The notes under the pieces were generated by a model. The model saw only the letters and a program-made list of their open reading frames with translations, did no database searches and was not told the origin of the DNA. A stretch of DNA of 64,000 bases, from positions 1,178,001 through 1,242,000 of the forward strand of contig NZ_CP044218.1 in NCBI RefSeq assembly GCF_008727715.1, in the 5' to 3' direction. The stretch's first letter is position 1. Every line of letters starts with the position of its first letter. The position numbers and the translations under genes are program-made. This stretch comes from Mesorhizobium terrae. GTDB lineage: Bacteria > Pseudomonadota > Alphaproteobacteria > Rhizobiales > Rhizobiaceae. Shown piece by piece: positions 1 through 8,496 of the stretch.

Positions 1-1440
1 GCCAAGCACCATGGCGCCTCGCTGGTTGGCTGCACGGAACAAGATGTCCGTGCGCAGGCCCGCCTGCACGTTCTCGAACGTCACGTCGTAAACCGGCTCG
101 CCTTGCGCGAACGGATGCTGAAGTGACGCCAGCATCTGCTGCGCCAACGGCTTGATGTCGATCTCCTCGGCGGTGACGCCGAGACTACGCATCAGCGTCC
201 AGGCATTTGCCTTGGTGGCCTCCCCCGTCGCGAAGCCCGGCATCGTGAAGCCGAGAATGTCGGACCGGGGCCAGCCTAGCCGGTCGAACGCTTTCGCCGC
301 CACGATCAGCGCGTGAGTGGAGTCCAGACCACCGGAGACCCCGATGCAGACGCGGCGGATGCCCGTCGCCTGAAGGCGCTTCATCAACCCCTGGACCTGG
401 ATGCTGTAGGCCTCATAACAGTCCTGGTCGAGGCGTGCCGGATCGGCTGGAGCATAGGGGAAGCGCGCGACGGCCCTGCGCAGCCCGAGGTCCGTCATCG
501 ACGGCTCGAACCGGAAGCCGATACGCCGGAACCTGTCTTCAGGCATAGCTTGTGCGATGGCCGCCTCGTTGAAGGTGCCGGTGCGCAGGCGCTCCAGTCT
601 GAGCCTATCAACGTCGACATCGGCGATGGCCATTTGCGAGTCCTGCGGGAACCGTTCGGTCTCTGCCAGCAGCTGCCCGAGTTCATAAATGCAGGCTTGA
701 CCGTCCCAAGCGAGGTCCGTCGTCGACTCGCCCGGACCGGCCGCGGAATAGATGTATGCAGCCCAGCACCGCGCCGATTGGGTTGCGCAGAGCAGCCGGC
801 GGGTTTCGGCCTTGCCGACAGTGATGTTGCTGGCCGAGAGGTTGGTAAGGATGAGAGCGCCAGCGAGCGCGGCAAAGTCGCTGGGCGGAGCCGGTCCCCA
901 TACGTCCTCGCACAGCTCGACGTGGAAGACGAAGCCTGGCAAATCCTCGGCCGCGAAAATCATATCCATTCCGAAGGGGACGGACTGACCAGCGATCTCG
1001 ATGGTAGCGCCTTTCAAGTTTCGGCCCGAAGCGAACCAACGCTTTTCGTAGAATTCCCGATAATTCGGCAGATGTCCTTTGGGAACAACACCCAAAATGC
1101 GCCCACGATGGACGGCGACAGCGCAATTGTAGAGTCGTCCTTCCCGCACCAGCGGCGCGCCGATGAGCAGAACCGGCGAAAGCTCGCGGCTCGCGGCCGC
1201 GACTTCCTCGATCGCTTGTTCCACCCGCTGCAGCAACGCGGCTTGGCCGAGAAGATCGTCAATCGCGTAACCGCAGAGGCCCAATTCCGGGAACACCATC
1301 AGCGCAACACCCTGGCGCGCACCGTCGCGGGCGAGCGCGAGCGTCTCAGCGACATTGTAGCTGGGATCGGCGACTTCGCATTTCGGTGTACAGGCAGCCA
1401 CGCGAACGAAACCCTGCTGATAAATCGAATAGAAGCTCAT
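1..1440 (-). CDS. nadE: Glutamine-dependent NAD(+) synthetase, 3' end outside the window
   Basis: Makes NAD+ from deamido-NAD+, ATP and glutamine in the cytoplasm. 480 residues are visible; the C-terminal end lies beyond base 1. The N-terminal half is a nitrilase-type glutaminase with the Glu-Lys-Cys triad: E52 in FPELGLCGY, K121 in VPKGHLPNYREF and a Cys near residue 177 in ELCEDVWGP. This is the layout of the long M. tuberculosis-type enzyme (about 680 aa). The synthetase half has the P-loop SGGLDSTHAL and the downstream GFTMPGFATGE motif. The ATG at 1440 begins the conserved N-terminus. It is divergent from the metal-inducible promoter at 1548 and is either the chromosomal flank or a carried copy; the sequence does not decide. 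Family assignment is very secure. Confidence 0.95.
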   Translation of the reverse strand, partial: MSFYSIYQQGFVRVAACTPKCEVADPSYNVAETLALARDGARQGVALMVFPELGLCGYAIDDLLGQAALLQRVEQAIEEVAAASRELSPVLLIGAPLVREGRLYNCAVAVHRGRILGVVPKGHLPNYREFYEKRWFASGRNLKGATIEIAGQSVPFGMDMIFAAEDLPGFVFHVELCEDVWGPAPPSDFAALAGALILTNLSASNITVGKAETRRLLCATQSARCWAAYIYSAAGPGESTTDLAWDGQACIYELGQLLAETERFPQDSQMAIADVDVDRLRLERLRTGTFNEAAIAQAMPEDRFRRIGFRFEPSMTDLGLRRAVARFPYAPADPARLDQDCYEAYSIQVQGLMKRLQATGIRRVCIGVSGGLDSTHALIVAAKAFDRLGWPRSDILGFTMPGFATGEATKANAWTLMRSLGVTAEEIDIKPLAQQMLASLQHPFAQGEPVYDVTFENVQAGLRTDILFRAANQRGAMVLG

Positions 1441-1547
1441 CCGCCGGTCTCATCTCGTGTTCTTGCGGTGCCCGATCTCGGCACCAAGTGGCCGTGACCG
1501 CTGTTACGGCGACCGGGTTCAGTCACGGCCTCGACCCCTCGCAAGGG

Positions 1548-1578
1548 TTGATTCTGTAGTTACTACAGGATTTATATA
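1548..1578 (+). promoter_or_regulatory. MerR-family metal-responsive promoter (19-bp spacer)
   Basis: TTGATT (-35, 1548-1553) and TATATA (-10, 1573-1578) are separated by 19 bp instead of 17. The spacer carries the perfect dyad CTGTAGTTACTACAG (1554-1568). Over-long spacers holding a dyad are the signature of promoters activated by MerR, ZntR, CadR and PbrR regulators, which untwist the DNA when metal binds. It points at the MAPEG gene starting at 1677. The 236 bases between nadE and that gene hold nothing else I can identify. Confidence 0.85.
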
Positions 1579-1676
1579 CCTATGATCGGGGCGTGTGAAC
1601 CCACGCGCGATGAGTGGTCGCCCCCGGTCTTTCATCACCACAGGCAGGCGGCGGAGGACGACAAGGAGCAAGGACA

Positions 1677-2225
1677 GTGTTCAAGAGGCTCAGTTCTGAC
1701 CAGGTGGGCATTGTCCGAGCCTCAGCCGTCGCGCTCGCCTTCGCGGCGGTCGTCCTTGTGGTTGGCTATGCCTGGCTGCCTCCTGAATTGTTCGGCCTCA
1801 GCCCAGAGATGGACTTCGGTGAGCGGATCGCGTTCACGTTGAAGGCGAGTATTCTCATGTTTCTCTGGCTGGCCGGCTGCGTCGGCGCGGTGAGCAGAGG
1901 CAGGTTCTATTCGCCGGCGGATATACGGGGCTCGGCGTTCGGCAAACCCAGCCCGGCAATCGCCGTGCGTGCCGCGGTGCTGCAGAATTCATTGGAGCAG
2001 ACAGTACTGGCTTTTGGCGCACATCTGACCCTAGCAGCGCTTCTGCGAGAAACCGAACTGGTGCTCATACCGCTGCTGGTTGCTCTGTTTCTGGTTGGCC
2101 GCATCACCTTTGCATTCGGCTACGCCAAACGAGTCTCAGGCCGGGCTTTTGGCATGGCGCTCACCGGCGCCTCAATAATCGCGAGCTATGGAATTGTGGT
2201 CGGGCTGATAGCCGCCGGACGCTGA
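1677..2225 (+). CDS. MAPEG-family integral membrane protein
   Basis: 182 residues with four hydrophobic segments (roughly 9-30, 55-75, 105-130 and 155-180). The family is MAPEG (membrane-associated proteins in eicosanoid and glutathione metabolism), judged from the pattern RAAVLQNSLEQTV followed by FLVGRITFAFGYA. Its substrate here is unknown; bacterial members are usually glutathione-linked membrane proteins. The GTG at 1677 is preferred because GGAG lies 8 bases upstream (1665-1668); an in-frame ATG at 1614 has no comparable site and adds a non-conserved 21-residue tail. Lying directly behind a metal-responsive promoter, it is probably part of the metal response. Confidence 0.7.
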   Translation: MFKRLSSDQVGIVRASAVALAFAAVVLVVGYAWLPPELFGLSPEMDFGERIAFTLKASILMFLWLAGCVGAVSRGRFYSPADIRGSAFGKPSPAIAVRAAVLQNSLEQTVLAFGAHLTLAALLRETELVLIPLLVALFLVGRITFAFGYAKRVSGRAFGMALTGASIIASYGIVVGLIAAGR

Positions 2226-2269
2226 CGTCTGTCGCTCGCTTGGACGGCAAAAAACGATTGAAAGGCCTC

Positions 2270-2300
2270 TTGCTCCTGTAGCCACTACAGAATGTATGGT
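2270..2300 (+). promoter_or_regulatory. MerR-family metal-responsive promoter of the P-type ATPase
   Basis: TTGCTC (-35, 2270-2275) and TATGGT (-10, 2295-2300) have a 19-bp spacer containing the dyad CTGTAGCCACTACAG (2276-2290). The half-sites CTGTAG/CTACAG are identical to those at 1554-1568 and 39031-39045. It lies 55 bases upstream of the ATPase start codon and should make that gene metal-inducible. Confidence 0.88.
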
Positions 2301-2354
2301 GCGTGAAAGGATTCGAGCCGGGCTCGAGAGAATAAGCAAATTTAGGAGACCGCA

Positions 2355-5300
2355 ATGACTATTGAAGCCGAGGCTAGAAGCACCTTAGGCACGTTACGCT
2401 TCAAGGTTGAGGGCTTGGATTGTCAGAACGAAGTTCGGATGCTTCGTGCCGCGGTCGGTCCCGTCGTCGGTGGCGAGGACAAGTTGTCGTTCGACACCAA
2501 GGGCGGTGTCATGGAGGTCGCGGGCCTGACCGCTCCGGCACTCGATACCATTGAGCAGGCGGTCGCTACCACTGGAATGAGGGCACAATTGCTGGCTGAG
2601 CTGGATAAGTCCTCCGCGTCGGCGTGGCTGTTCAAGGTCGAGGGCCTCGATTGCAAAAACGAGGTCGCGATGCTCAAGCGCGAAATCGGCCCTCTGGTTG
2701 GCGGTGAGGACTGGCTCGCCTTCGACACAGCAAAGGGGTTGATGACGGTCGCGCCTCAGCACCGTGCCTCGATCGACGAACTCGTGAGCGGCATCTCAAG
2801 AACCGGGATGTCAGGCTCTCTCATCCAGGATGGTTCGGCCGAAACCATGCTCCTGCGTGTGCGCGGCCTCGACTGCAAGAATGAGGTGGCTGCTCTGACC
2901 AGGGAACTGGGACCGCTCGTTGGCGAGGATAAGCTCGCCTTCGACACTTCGCAGGGTGCGATGACCATTGCACCTCAGAGCGGGACAACCCTCCAAGAGA
3001 TCGAACAGGCGGTCGCGCGAACCGGGATGCGGGCTGAGCTGTGGACAGCGCCGGCCGTTGCTGAGCAGGCAACCTGCGATGCCGCAGGATCCGCGTGCGG
3101 TTGCGCGACCAACGTGAAGGAAGCCCTCAGCCCGCCGCCGATCAATCTGCCTGGCGGCGTTGTCTATCGAATCCATGGCATGGATTGTGCCGACGAGATC
3201 GCCGCCCTGAAGCGCGAAGTCGGCCCGCTCGTTGGTGAGGACAAGCTCGCTTTCGACCTTCTTAACGGCCGCATGTCGATCGACATGGCGCCTGACGCCG
3301 CCTTGGAGGCCAAGATCGAGAAGGCCGTTGTACGCGCCGGCCTGCAGGCGGAGCCCTGGACCGAGGGCGCCACCAGCGAAGGGGCACGGGCAGAAGAGCG
3401 GCGCAGACGCATTCAATCATGGCTGACTGCTGCGAGCGGCCTGTTCGTCGCGATCGGATTTGCGGTTCACGCCTGGGTCGGAGGTGGAATCATCGCGGCC
3501 TTCGAGGCAGGCGAACATGGTGCAGGTGCAACGCCGCTGCTAAGCGTCATTCTCTATACGCTCGCCGCGCTTTGTGCTGTGCGTTACGTGGCCCCGAAGG
3601 CTTGGCTCGCGGCCAGGCGCCTGCGTCCCGACATGAACCTCCTGATGGTGATCGCCGTCGTGGGTGCGATCGGAATTGGCGCTTGGTTCGAAGCCGCAAC
3701 GGTTTCGTTCTTCTTCGCGCTCGCCCTTGCTCTCGAGGCCTGGAGCCTCGGCCGAGCGCGGCGGGCCGTGGCGGCCCTGATGGAGCTCGCGCCGCCGACC
3801 GCGCGCATCATGCTTGAAGACGGCACGGAGAGAGACGTGCCGGCAGCCGAAGTCCGTGTCGGTTCGCACATCATTATTCGACCTGGCGATAAAGTACCGC
3901 TCGACGGCCGTGTGGCCGCCGGAGAGAGTGAGGTCAACCAGGCACCGATCACCGGCGAAAGCGTCCCGGTCTTCAAATCGGAAGGAGACGACGTTTTTGC
4001 AGGCACCATCAACGGCGAAGGCGCGCTGGACGTCGTGACCACCAAGGCGTCAAGCGATACCACGCTCGCGCAGATCATCCGCATGGTCGGCTCCGCGCAG
4101 GGCCGGCGGGCTCCCAGCGAGCAGTGGGTCGAGAAATTTGCACGCGTCTATACGCCCGTCGTTATGGCGCTCGCGATAGCCGTTTTTTTGGTGCCGCCGC
4201 TGTTGCTCGGTGGTGGCTGGGAGGTTTGGTTCTATCGCGCCCTCGTATTGCTCGTGATCGCCTGCCCCTGCGCCCTTGTCATCTCGACGCCCGTGACCAT
4301 TGTGGCTGCCCTTGCGGGAGCTGCGAAGCAGGGCGTGTTGGTGAAAGGCGGCGTCCATCTCGAGACGCCGGCGCGCTTGAAAGCAATCGCCATGGACAAG
4401 ACGGGGACGCTCACCGAAGGACGTCCTCAGGTCGTGGAGATCTTGGCGCTCGGCAGCCGAAACGAGGATGACCTTCTTCGGTTAGCAGCAGCCCTCGAGG
4501 CGCGCAGCGAGCACCCCATCGCCCGCGCTATTTTGGCGAGGGCAACAGAAAACGGCATTGCCGCACAACCGGCCGAGGCCGTCCAGGCCATCACGGGTCG
4601 CGGCATGACCGGCCGCGTCTCCGGTCGCGAAGTCTGGCTTGGGTCACGCCGCTACCTCGATGAACGCGCGGTCGGCTCACCGGCCATCCTGGAACGCGCC
4701 GACACACTTTCCGGCGCTGGCCGGACCATTGTCGCCGTTGGCGACGGCCAGGAAGTCTGGGGACTGATCGCTGTTGCCGATGCTGTGAGGGCTGAAGCCA
4801 AGGATATCGTCACCGCGCTGCATCGGGCGGGCGTGGAAAAAGTGGTGATGCTGACAGGCGACAATCGGGCCACCGCCGAGGCGATTGCCAAGCAGACCGG
4901 CATTGATGAAGTTCGCGCGGAACTTCTGCCCGGCGACAAGGTCACGGCCGTCGAGGACCTGGTTCGGCGCTATGGCGTCGTCGCCATGGTGGGTGACGGG
5001 GTCAATGACGCCCCTGCCATGGGCCGCGCCAATCTCGGCATTGCCATGGGCGCAATGGGGAGCGACGCAGCCATCGAAACGGCAGACGTCGCCCTGATGT
5101 CGGACGACCTCTCCAGACTTCCCTGGCTCGTGCGCCATTCACGAGCCACGCTCGCCGTCATTCGGCAGAATATCGCCTTCTCGATCGCCGTGAAGCTGTT
5201 GTTCACAGTGCTGACGGTGATCGGTCTCGCATCCCTTTGGGGCGCGATCGCCGCCGATGTTGGGGCCTCCCTGCTGGTCGTTCTCAACGGTTTGCGGCTC

Positions 5301-5408
5301 CTCAATCGGGAACAGCGCCAGAGAGATGGTGGCCCAGTCGGCGGCGCAAAGGTTCGAGCACAGGAGCGCCAGCATTCCACTGTGGCTCGCCCTGCAACTG
5401 CGCATTGA
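2355..5408 (+). CDS. P1B-type heavy-metal-exporting ATPase (Zn/Cd/Pb class) with four N-terminal HMA-like domains
   Basis: 1017-residue inner-membrane pump expected to export Zn2+, Cd2+ or Pb2+ using ATP. Core motifs are all present: TGES (actuator), CPC at 637-639 in a transmembrane helix (metal site), DKTGT with the phosphorylated Asp at 681, SEHP (nucleotide domain) and GDGVND. The N-terminal 340 residues hold four tandem repeats of about 75 residues. Each has a ferredoxin-like pattern but with GLDCxNE or GMDCADE in place of the usual GMTCxxC, so each loop has one Cys plus a Glu. Acidic loops of this kind occur in some Zn/Cd/Pb ATPases. A Cys-rich linker (CDAAGSACGC) precedes repeat 4. Most relatives have one or two such domains. 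The metal is inferred from family and neighbours (lspA, uppP), not proven. Confidence 0.93.
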   Translation: MTIEAEARSTLGTLRFKVEGLDCQNEVRMLRAAVGPVVGGEDKLSFDTKGGVMEVAGLTAPALDTIEQAVATTGMRAQLLAELDKSSASAWLFKVEGLDCKNEVAMLKREIGPLVGGEDWLAFDTAKGLMTVAPQHRASIDELVSGISRTGMSGSLIQDGSAETMLLRVRGLDCKNEVAALTRELGPLVGEDKLAFDTSQGAMTIAPQSGTTLQEIEQAVARTGMRAELWTAPAVAEQATCDAAGSACGCATNVKEALSPPPINLPGGVVYRIHGMDCADEIAALKREVGPLVGEDKLAFDLLNGRMSIDMAPDAALEAKIEKAVVRAGLQAEPWTEGATSEGARAEERRRRIQSWLTAASGLFVAIGFAVHAWVGGGIIAAFEAGEHGAGATPLLSVILYTLAALCAVRYVAPKAWLAARRLRPDMNLLMVIAVVGAIGIGAWFEAATVSFFFALALALEAWSLGRARRAVAALMELAPPTARIMLEDGTERDVPAAEVRVGSHIIIRPGDKVPLDGRVAAGESEVNQAPITGESVPVFKSEGDDVFAGTINGEGALDVVTTKASSDTTLAQIIRMVGSAQGRRAPSEQWVEKFARVYTPVVMALAIAVFLVPPLLLGGGWEVWFYRALVLLVIACPCALVISTPVTIVAALAGAAKQGVLVKGGVHLETPARLKAIAMDKTGTLTEGRPQVVEILALGSRNEDDLLRLAAALEARSEHPIARAILARATENGIAAQPAEAVQAITGRGMTGRVSGREVWLGSRRYLDERAVGSPAILERADTLSGAGRTIVAVGDGQEVWGLIAVADAVRAEAKDIVTALHRAGVEKVVMLTGDNRATAEAIAKQTGIDEVRAELLPGDKVTAVEDLVRRYGVVAMVGDGVNDAPAMGRANLGIAMGAMGSDAAIETADVALMSDDLSRLPWLVRHSRATLAVIRQNIAFSIAVKLLFTVLTVIGLASLWGAIAADVGASLLVVLNGLRLLNREQRQRDGGPVGGAKVRAQERQHSTVARPATAH

Positions 5409-5414
5409 GCCAAT

Positions 5415-5443
5415 AGCGGCCGCCCTGTATTGGGGCGGCCGCT
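5415..5443. other. Strong GC-rich hairpin between the ATPase gene and lspA
   Basis: Perfect 11-bp arms AGCGGCCGCCC (5415-5425) and GGGCGGCCGCT (5433-5443) around a 7-base loop, starting 7 bases after the ATPase stop codon. No T-run follows, so it is not a textbook intrinsic terminator. It could protect the ATPase mRNA 3' end or lower read-through into lspA. Confidence 0.5.
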
Positions 5444-5489
5444 GACGACAGAAATGCCGATCAGAACCCGAAGAACACAAGGAATCATC

Positions 5490-6014
5490 GTGGCCGAACG
5501 TCCCGCTAGAAATATCGCGATATGGGTTGGCGGCGCATTTGTGGCCGCGCTTCTTTTCGACGTTGCTACGAAGTGGTTGATCATAAATGCCGTCATGGTC
5601 CCGCCACGCGTGATCGAGGTTGTGCCCTTTTTCAACCTGACGCTCGGCTTCAACACCGGAGTCAGCTTCGGGATGTTCCAAGATGTCTTCCTCGAGCATC
5701 CGTTGGTGTTGGCCGGGATCAAAGTGGCGATCACGGTCGGTCTTCTCGTTTGGGCAATGCGGACCCGCAGGACCATTGAAGCAACGGCTCTCGGTTTGAT
5801 CGCCGGCGGCGCCGCCGGCAACATCGTTGACCGCGTGCATCAAGGCGCGGTGACAGACTTTCTCGATTTTCACATAGGCAACTGGCATTGGCCGACCTTC
5901 AACATGGCGGATGTTGCAATCAGCATTGGCGTCGCGCTGCTCCTGGCTGGATCGCTTTTTTCGACCCAACCGGTGCTTCGCACGCAGGAGCCGCTTAGCA
6001 ACGGGAAGCGCTGA
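5490..6014 (+). CDS. lspA: Lipoprotein signal peptidase (signal peptidase II), PbrC-like context
   Basis: 174-residue inner-membrane aspartic protease that cleaves prolipoprotein signal peptides. The catalytic Asp blocks are visible in GGAAGNIVDR and FNMADVAI, and the family segments FDVATKWL and FFNLTLGFNTGVSFGMF are present. Four transmembrane helices are evident. The GTG at 5490 is chosen because AAGGA lies 5 bases before it and it gives the normal family length; upstream in-frame starts at 5430 and 5454 add an unconserved tail. Next to a P1B ATPase and uppP it resembles pbrC of lead-resistance operons, where LspA and a C55-PP phosphatase accompany the pump. Such a copy is probably additional to the housekeeping gene. 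Confidence 0.93.
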   Translation: MAERPARNIAIWVGGAFVAALLFDVATKWLIINAVMVPPRVIEVVPFFNLTLGFNTGVSFGMFQDVFLEHPLVLAGIKVAITVGLLVWAMRTRRTIEATALGLIAGGAAGNIVDRVHQGAVTDFLDFHIGNWHWPTFNMADVAISIGVALLLAGSLFSTQPVLRTQEPLSNGKR

Positions 6015-6016
6015 GC

Positions 6017-6751
6017 ATGGCGGCGCTGGAAATATCGTTGCTCGGGCTGGCGACAGCGGCCGCTGCCGGCGCTATCTCCTTCCTTTCACCCTGCGTCCTG
6101 CCGCTCGTGCCGGGCTACCTGTCCTATGTCGCTGGTGGCGCCGGCACGACCGGCAGCAGTGATGCGGTATCCCGGCTTCACATCTTCCGCCCTGCGCTGC
6201 TGTTCGTGCTCGGGTTCACGACCATATTCGTGCTGCTTGGAGTCAGCGCGATGGCCCTCGGCGGCCTTCTCCAACGCTTCCAGATGGAAACCAACCTGAT
6301 CGGCGGAGCTCTGGTCATTGTCTTCGGTTTGGCGATGACGGGGCTCCTTCGCCTCCCGATACTCATGACCGACCGCCGATGGAACGGACCGCGCCAGGTC
6401 AATGGACCGGTCGGCGCCTTCCTGCTGGGTGTCGCCTTTGCCTTCGGCTGGACGCCCTGCATTGGCCCGGTATTGGGCTCCATCCTCACGGTAACCGCGA
6501 CGTCATCAGGCAACGGCGCGATTCTTCTCGGAACTTACGGCCTCGGCCTCGGTGTGCCGTTTCTACTCACGGCCCTCTTCATGGGAAACGCGGCAGCCGC
6601 ATTGAAGCGCATGCGCCGCGTCGGTGCCGCGCTGAACATCGGCGGTGGTGCGGTCATGATCGGCGTCGGCGTTTTGATGATGACCGGGAGGTTGCAGGAG
6701 ATCGCCATTTGGATGCTGATGACGTTTCCGATGCTGGGAGCGATCGGTTGA
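6017..6751 (+). CDS. CcdA/DsbD-type thiol-disulfide transmembrane protein
   Basis: 244 residues with six or more hydrophobic helices. It carries the two conserved membrane cysteines of the CcdA/DsbD-beta family, in SFLSPCVLPLVPGYLSY near the N-terminus and GWTPCIGPVLGSIL in the middle. Such proteins pass electrons from cytoplasmic thioredoxin to periplasmic thiol partners. It starts 2 bases after lspA, so the two are almost certainly co-transcribed. In a metal operon it may keep periplasmic thiols reduced. It is shorter than full DsbD and has no fused periplasmic domains. Confidence 0.88.
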   Translation: MAALEISLLGLATAAAAGAISFLSPCVLPLVPGYLSYVAGGAGTTGSSDAVSRLHIFRPALLFVLGFTTIFVLLGVSAMALGGLLQRFQMETNLIGGALVIVFGLAMTGLLRLPILMTDRRWNGPRQVNGPVGAFLLGVAFAFGWTPCIGPVLGSILTVTATSSGNGAILLGTYGLGLGVPFLLTALFMGNAAAALKRMRRVGAALNIGGGAVMIGVGVLMMTGRLQEIAIWMLMTFPMLGAIG

Positions 6752-6869
6752 GGGACTCGCTGGCTGCCGCGAATTGCTGCGACTCGTCAGTCGGCTTCAG
6801 AACCCCCGCCGAACTTTGGCGCGTGATTCATCGGGGCGCGCCCGCGCCGCGCAACAACCGGGAGCCAGA

Positions 6870-7742
6870 ATGACGGGAGCGTGTACTCAAGGCGTCGACA
6901 CCGGATTCGTGGCGCTAGGCTATGGCAAGGTCGCCCTGCTCGGACTTGTCCAAGGCATCACCGAGTTGCTACCGATCTCTTCGACCGCCCATATGCGGAT
7001 CGTGCCTGCGCTGCTCGGTTGGCAGGATCCTGGCTCAGCCTTTTCAGCCGCCATGCAGCTTGCAGCGCTTACTGCAGTCGTCAGTTATTTCTGGAGCGAC
7101 GTGAGCCAACTAGCCACCAATTCGCTGCGTGCCGTCGCAAATCGGGATTTCCGAGATCGACACTTCCGCTTCTCGGTCGGAATTCTCCTTGCCACGATCC
7201 CGATCGGTATTGCCGGCCTTTCCTTGTCTGGAGCGTTGAACGCGTGCGGCTCGCCGCTTCGTACTCTCGAAGTCATCGGCTGGGCGTGCATCGTCATGGC
7301 TGTCCTCCTGGCGCTCGCGGAGATTTTTGCCCGGCACCGACGAACGCTTGAGAACACATCGGCCATCGATGCAATGATCGTGGGAATTGCTCAAATCGGA
7401 GCGCTGATTCCTGGCGTTTCGCGTTCAGGCTCGACTTTGACTGCGGCGCTCGCCCTCGGCCTGAAGCGAGATGAGGCGGCGCGGTTCTCATTCCTTCTTG
7501 GCCTGCCGGCAATCGCCCTGGCTGGCTTCAAGGAGCTCTGGGAACTCCACAAAGTGCAGCTTTCCGCCGACGGCTGGTCACTACTTCTTGTCGGGCTCGT
7601 CGTGGCTTCTATTTCCGCGTTCTGTGCGATTTGGGGGCTGATGCGCGTTCTCGAGCGTTTTTCCGCCTGGCCGTTTGTTATTTACCGAGGTGTTCTCGGT
7701 ATCGTACTCATCTGGGCGGTTGCTTTGGGCTATTTCACTTGA
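6870..7742 (+). CDS. uppP: Undecaprenyl-diphosphatase (PbrB-like context)
   Basis: 290-residue membrane phosphatase of the UppP/BacA family, which recycles undecaprenyl diphosphate to the monophosphate and releases phosphate in the periplasm. Family motifs are GITELLPISSTAH (consensus E/Q-x-x-x-E and PISST) and GVSRSGST. The ATG at 6870 is supported by GGGAG 7-10 bases upstream; the longer in-frame extension to 6774 is arginine-rich and unconserved. In lead-resistance operons a UppP-like PbrB supplies phosphate to precipitate exported Pb2+; the ATPase-lspA-uppP grouping here supports the same idea by inference. Confidence 0.93.
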   Translation: MTGACTQGVDTGFVALGYGKVALLGLVQGITELLPISSTAHMRIVPALLGWQDPGSAFSAAMQLAALTAVVSYFWSDVSQLATNSLRAVANRDFRDRHFRFSVGILLATIPIGIAGLSLSGALNACGSPLRTLEVIGWACIVMAVLLALAEIFARHRRTLENTSAIDAMIVGIAQIGALIPGVSRSGSTLTAALALGLKRDEAARFSFLLGLPAIALAGFKELWELHKVQLSADGWSLLLVGLVVASISAFCAIWGLMRVLERFSAWPFVIYRGVLGIVLIWAVALGYFT

Positions 7743-7765
7743 GATGCAAAATATCGGAAACGTGT

Positions 7766-8422
7766 ATGAGTGAAAAACAACAAGAAGAAGGTGAAATCGA
7801 GCTTGACGCGAGCAATGCCGCCGAACGCAGGACTCTTATCTGGGTTCTTGCCATAAACTTCTTGCAGGTGATCGTGGCCGGTGTCGTCGGCGTTATCGCA
7901 GACTCGACAGGTCTCTTGGGTGCCGCCCTGGATAATTTGGGAGATGCCGGCGTTTATGCCGTCAGCCTTTATGCCGTCGGCCGGACGATCGTGGCAAAGG
8001 TGCGAGTGGCGCGTCTTTCGGGTTTGCTTCTGATCGCCTTTGGACTTGCATTGTTCGTGGAGGTGCTTCGCCGTTTCTTCGTGGGTGCCGAGCCAATCGG
8101 CCTCGCCATGATCGTCACGGCTCTCGCCAATGCCGCGCTGAATGTAGTTTGCTTAAAACTGCTGCGGTCGCATCGGGATCGAGGTGTGCATCTCAAAGCG
8201 TCCTGGATCTTTACGACGAACGATATGCTGGCGAACGCCGGCATTGTCGCGTCGGGTGCCGCGGTCATGTTCTTCGCGTCCCCGGTGCCTGACCTAATCA
8301 TCGGGTTGCTGGTTGGCGGCATCGTGCTCAAGGGTGGCTGGAATATCCTGAAGGAGGCGCACGATGCAATAGGTGATGGCTCGTCGCGGCCCAAGGGCCA
8401 GTCTAGTCCCGAGAACGACTGA
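7766..8422 (+). CDS. Cation diffusion facilitator (CDF)-like transporter, short form
   Basis: 218 residues with about six transmembrane segments and CDF-like repeats (DSTGLLGAALDNLGDAG and IFTTNDMLANAG). Classic CDF proteins place HxxxD or DxxxD metal ligands in helices 2 and 5. Here helix 2 has DNLGD and helix 5 has FTTND, so one usual His is replaced, and the cytoplasmic C-terminal domain is missing. It may still export a divalent metal, but specificity is likely altered. The ATG at 7766 follows uppP by 23 bases, consistent with the last gene of the metal operon. Confidence 0.75.
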   Translation: MSEKQQEEGEIELDASNAAERRTLIWVLAINFLQVIVAGVVGVIADSTGLLGAALDNLGDAGVYAVSLYAVGRTIVAKVRVARLSGLLLIAFGLALFVEVLRRFFVGAEPIGLAMIVTALANAALNVVCLKLLRSHRDRGVHLKASWIFTTNDMLANAGIVASGAAVMFFASPVPDLIIGLLVGGIVLKGGWNILKEAHDAIGDGSSRPKGQSSPEND

Positions 8423-8496
8423 AATAGTCGTAGTTTACAAAATGGTCTGTAGATTGGTTATGAGACGTGTCGACTCTTGATTCGGAGGAGTTCGGC

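Noticed and set aside
313..1497. 394-codon plus-strand reading frame
   Set aside because: It is antisense to nadE, which has conserved catalytic motifs along its whole length on the minus strand.
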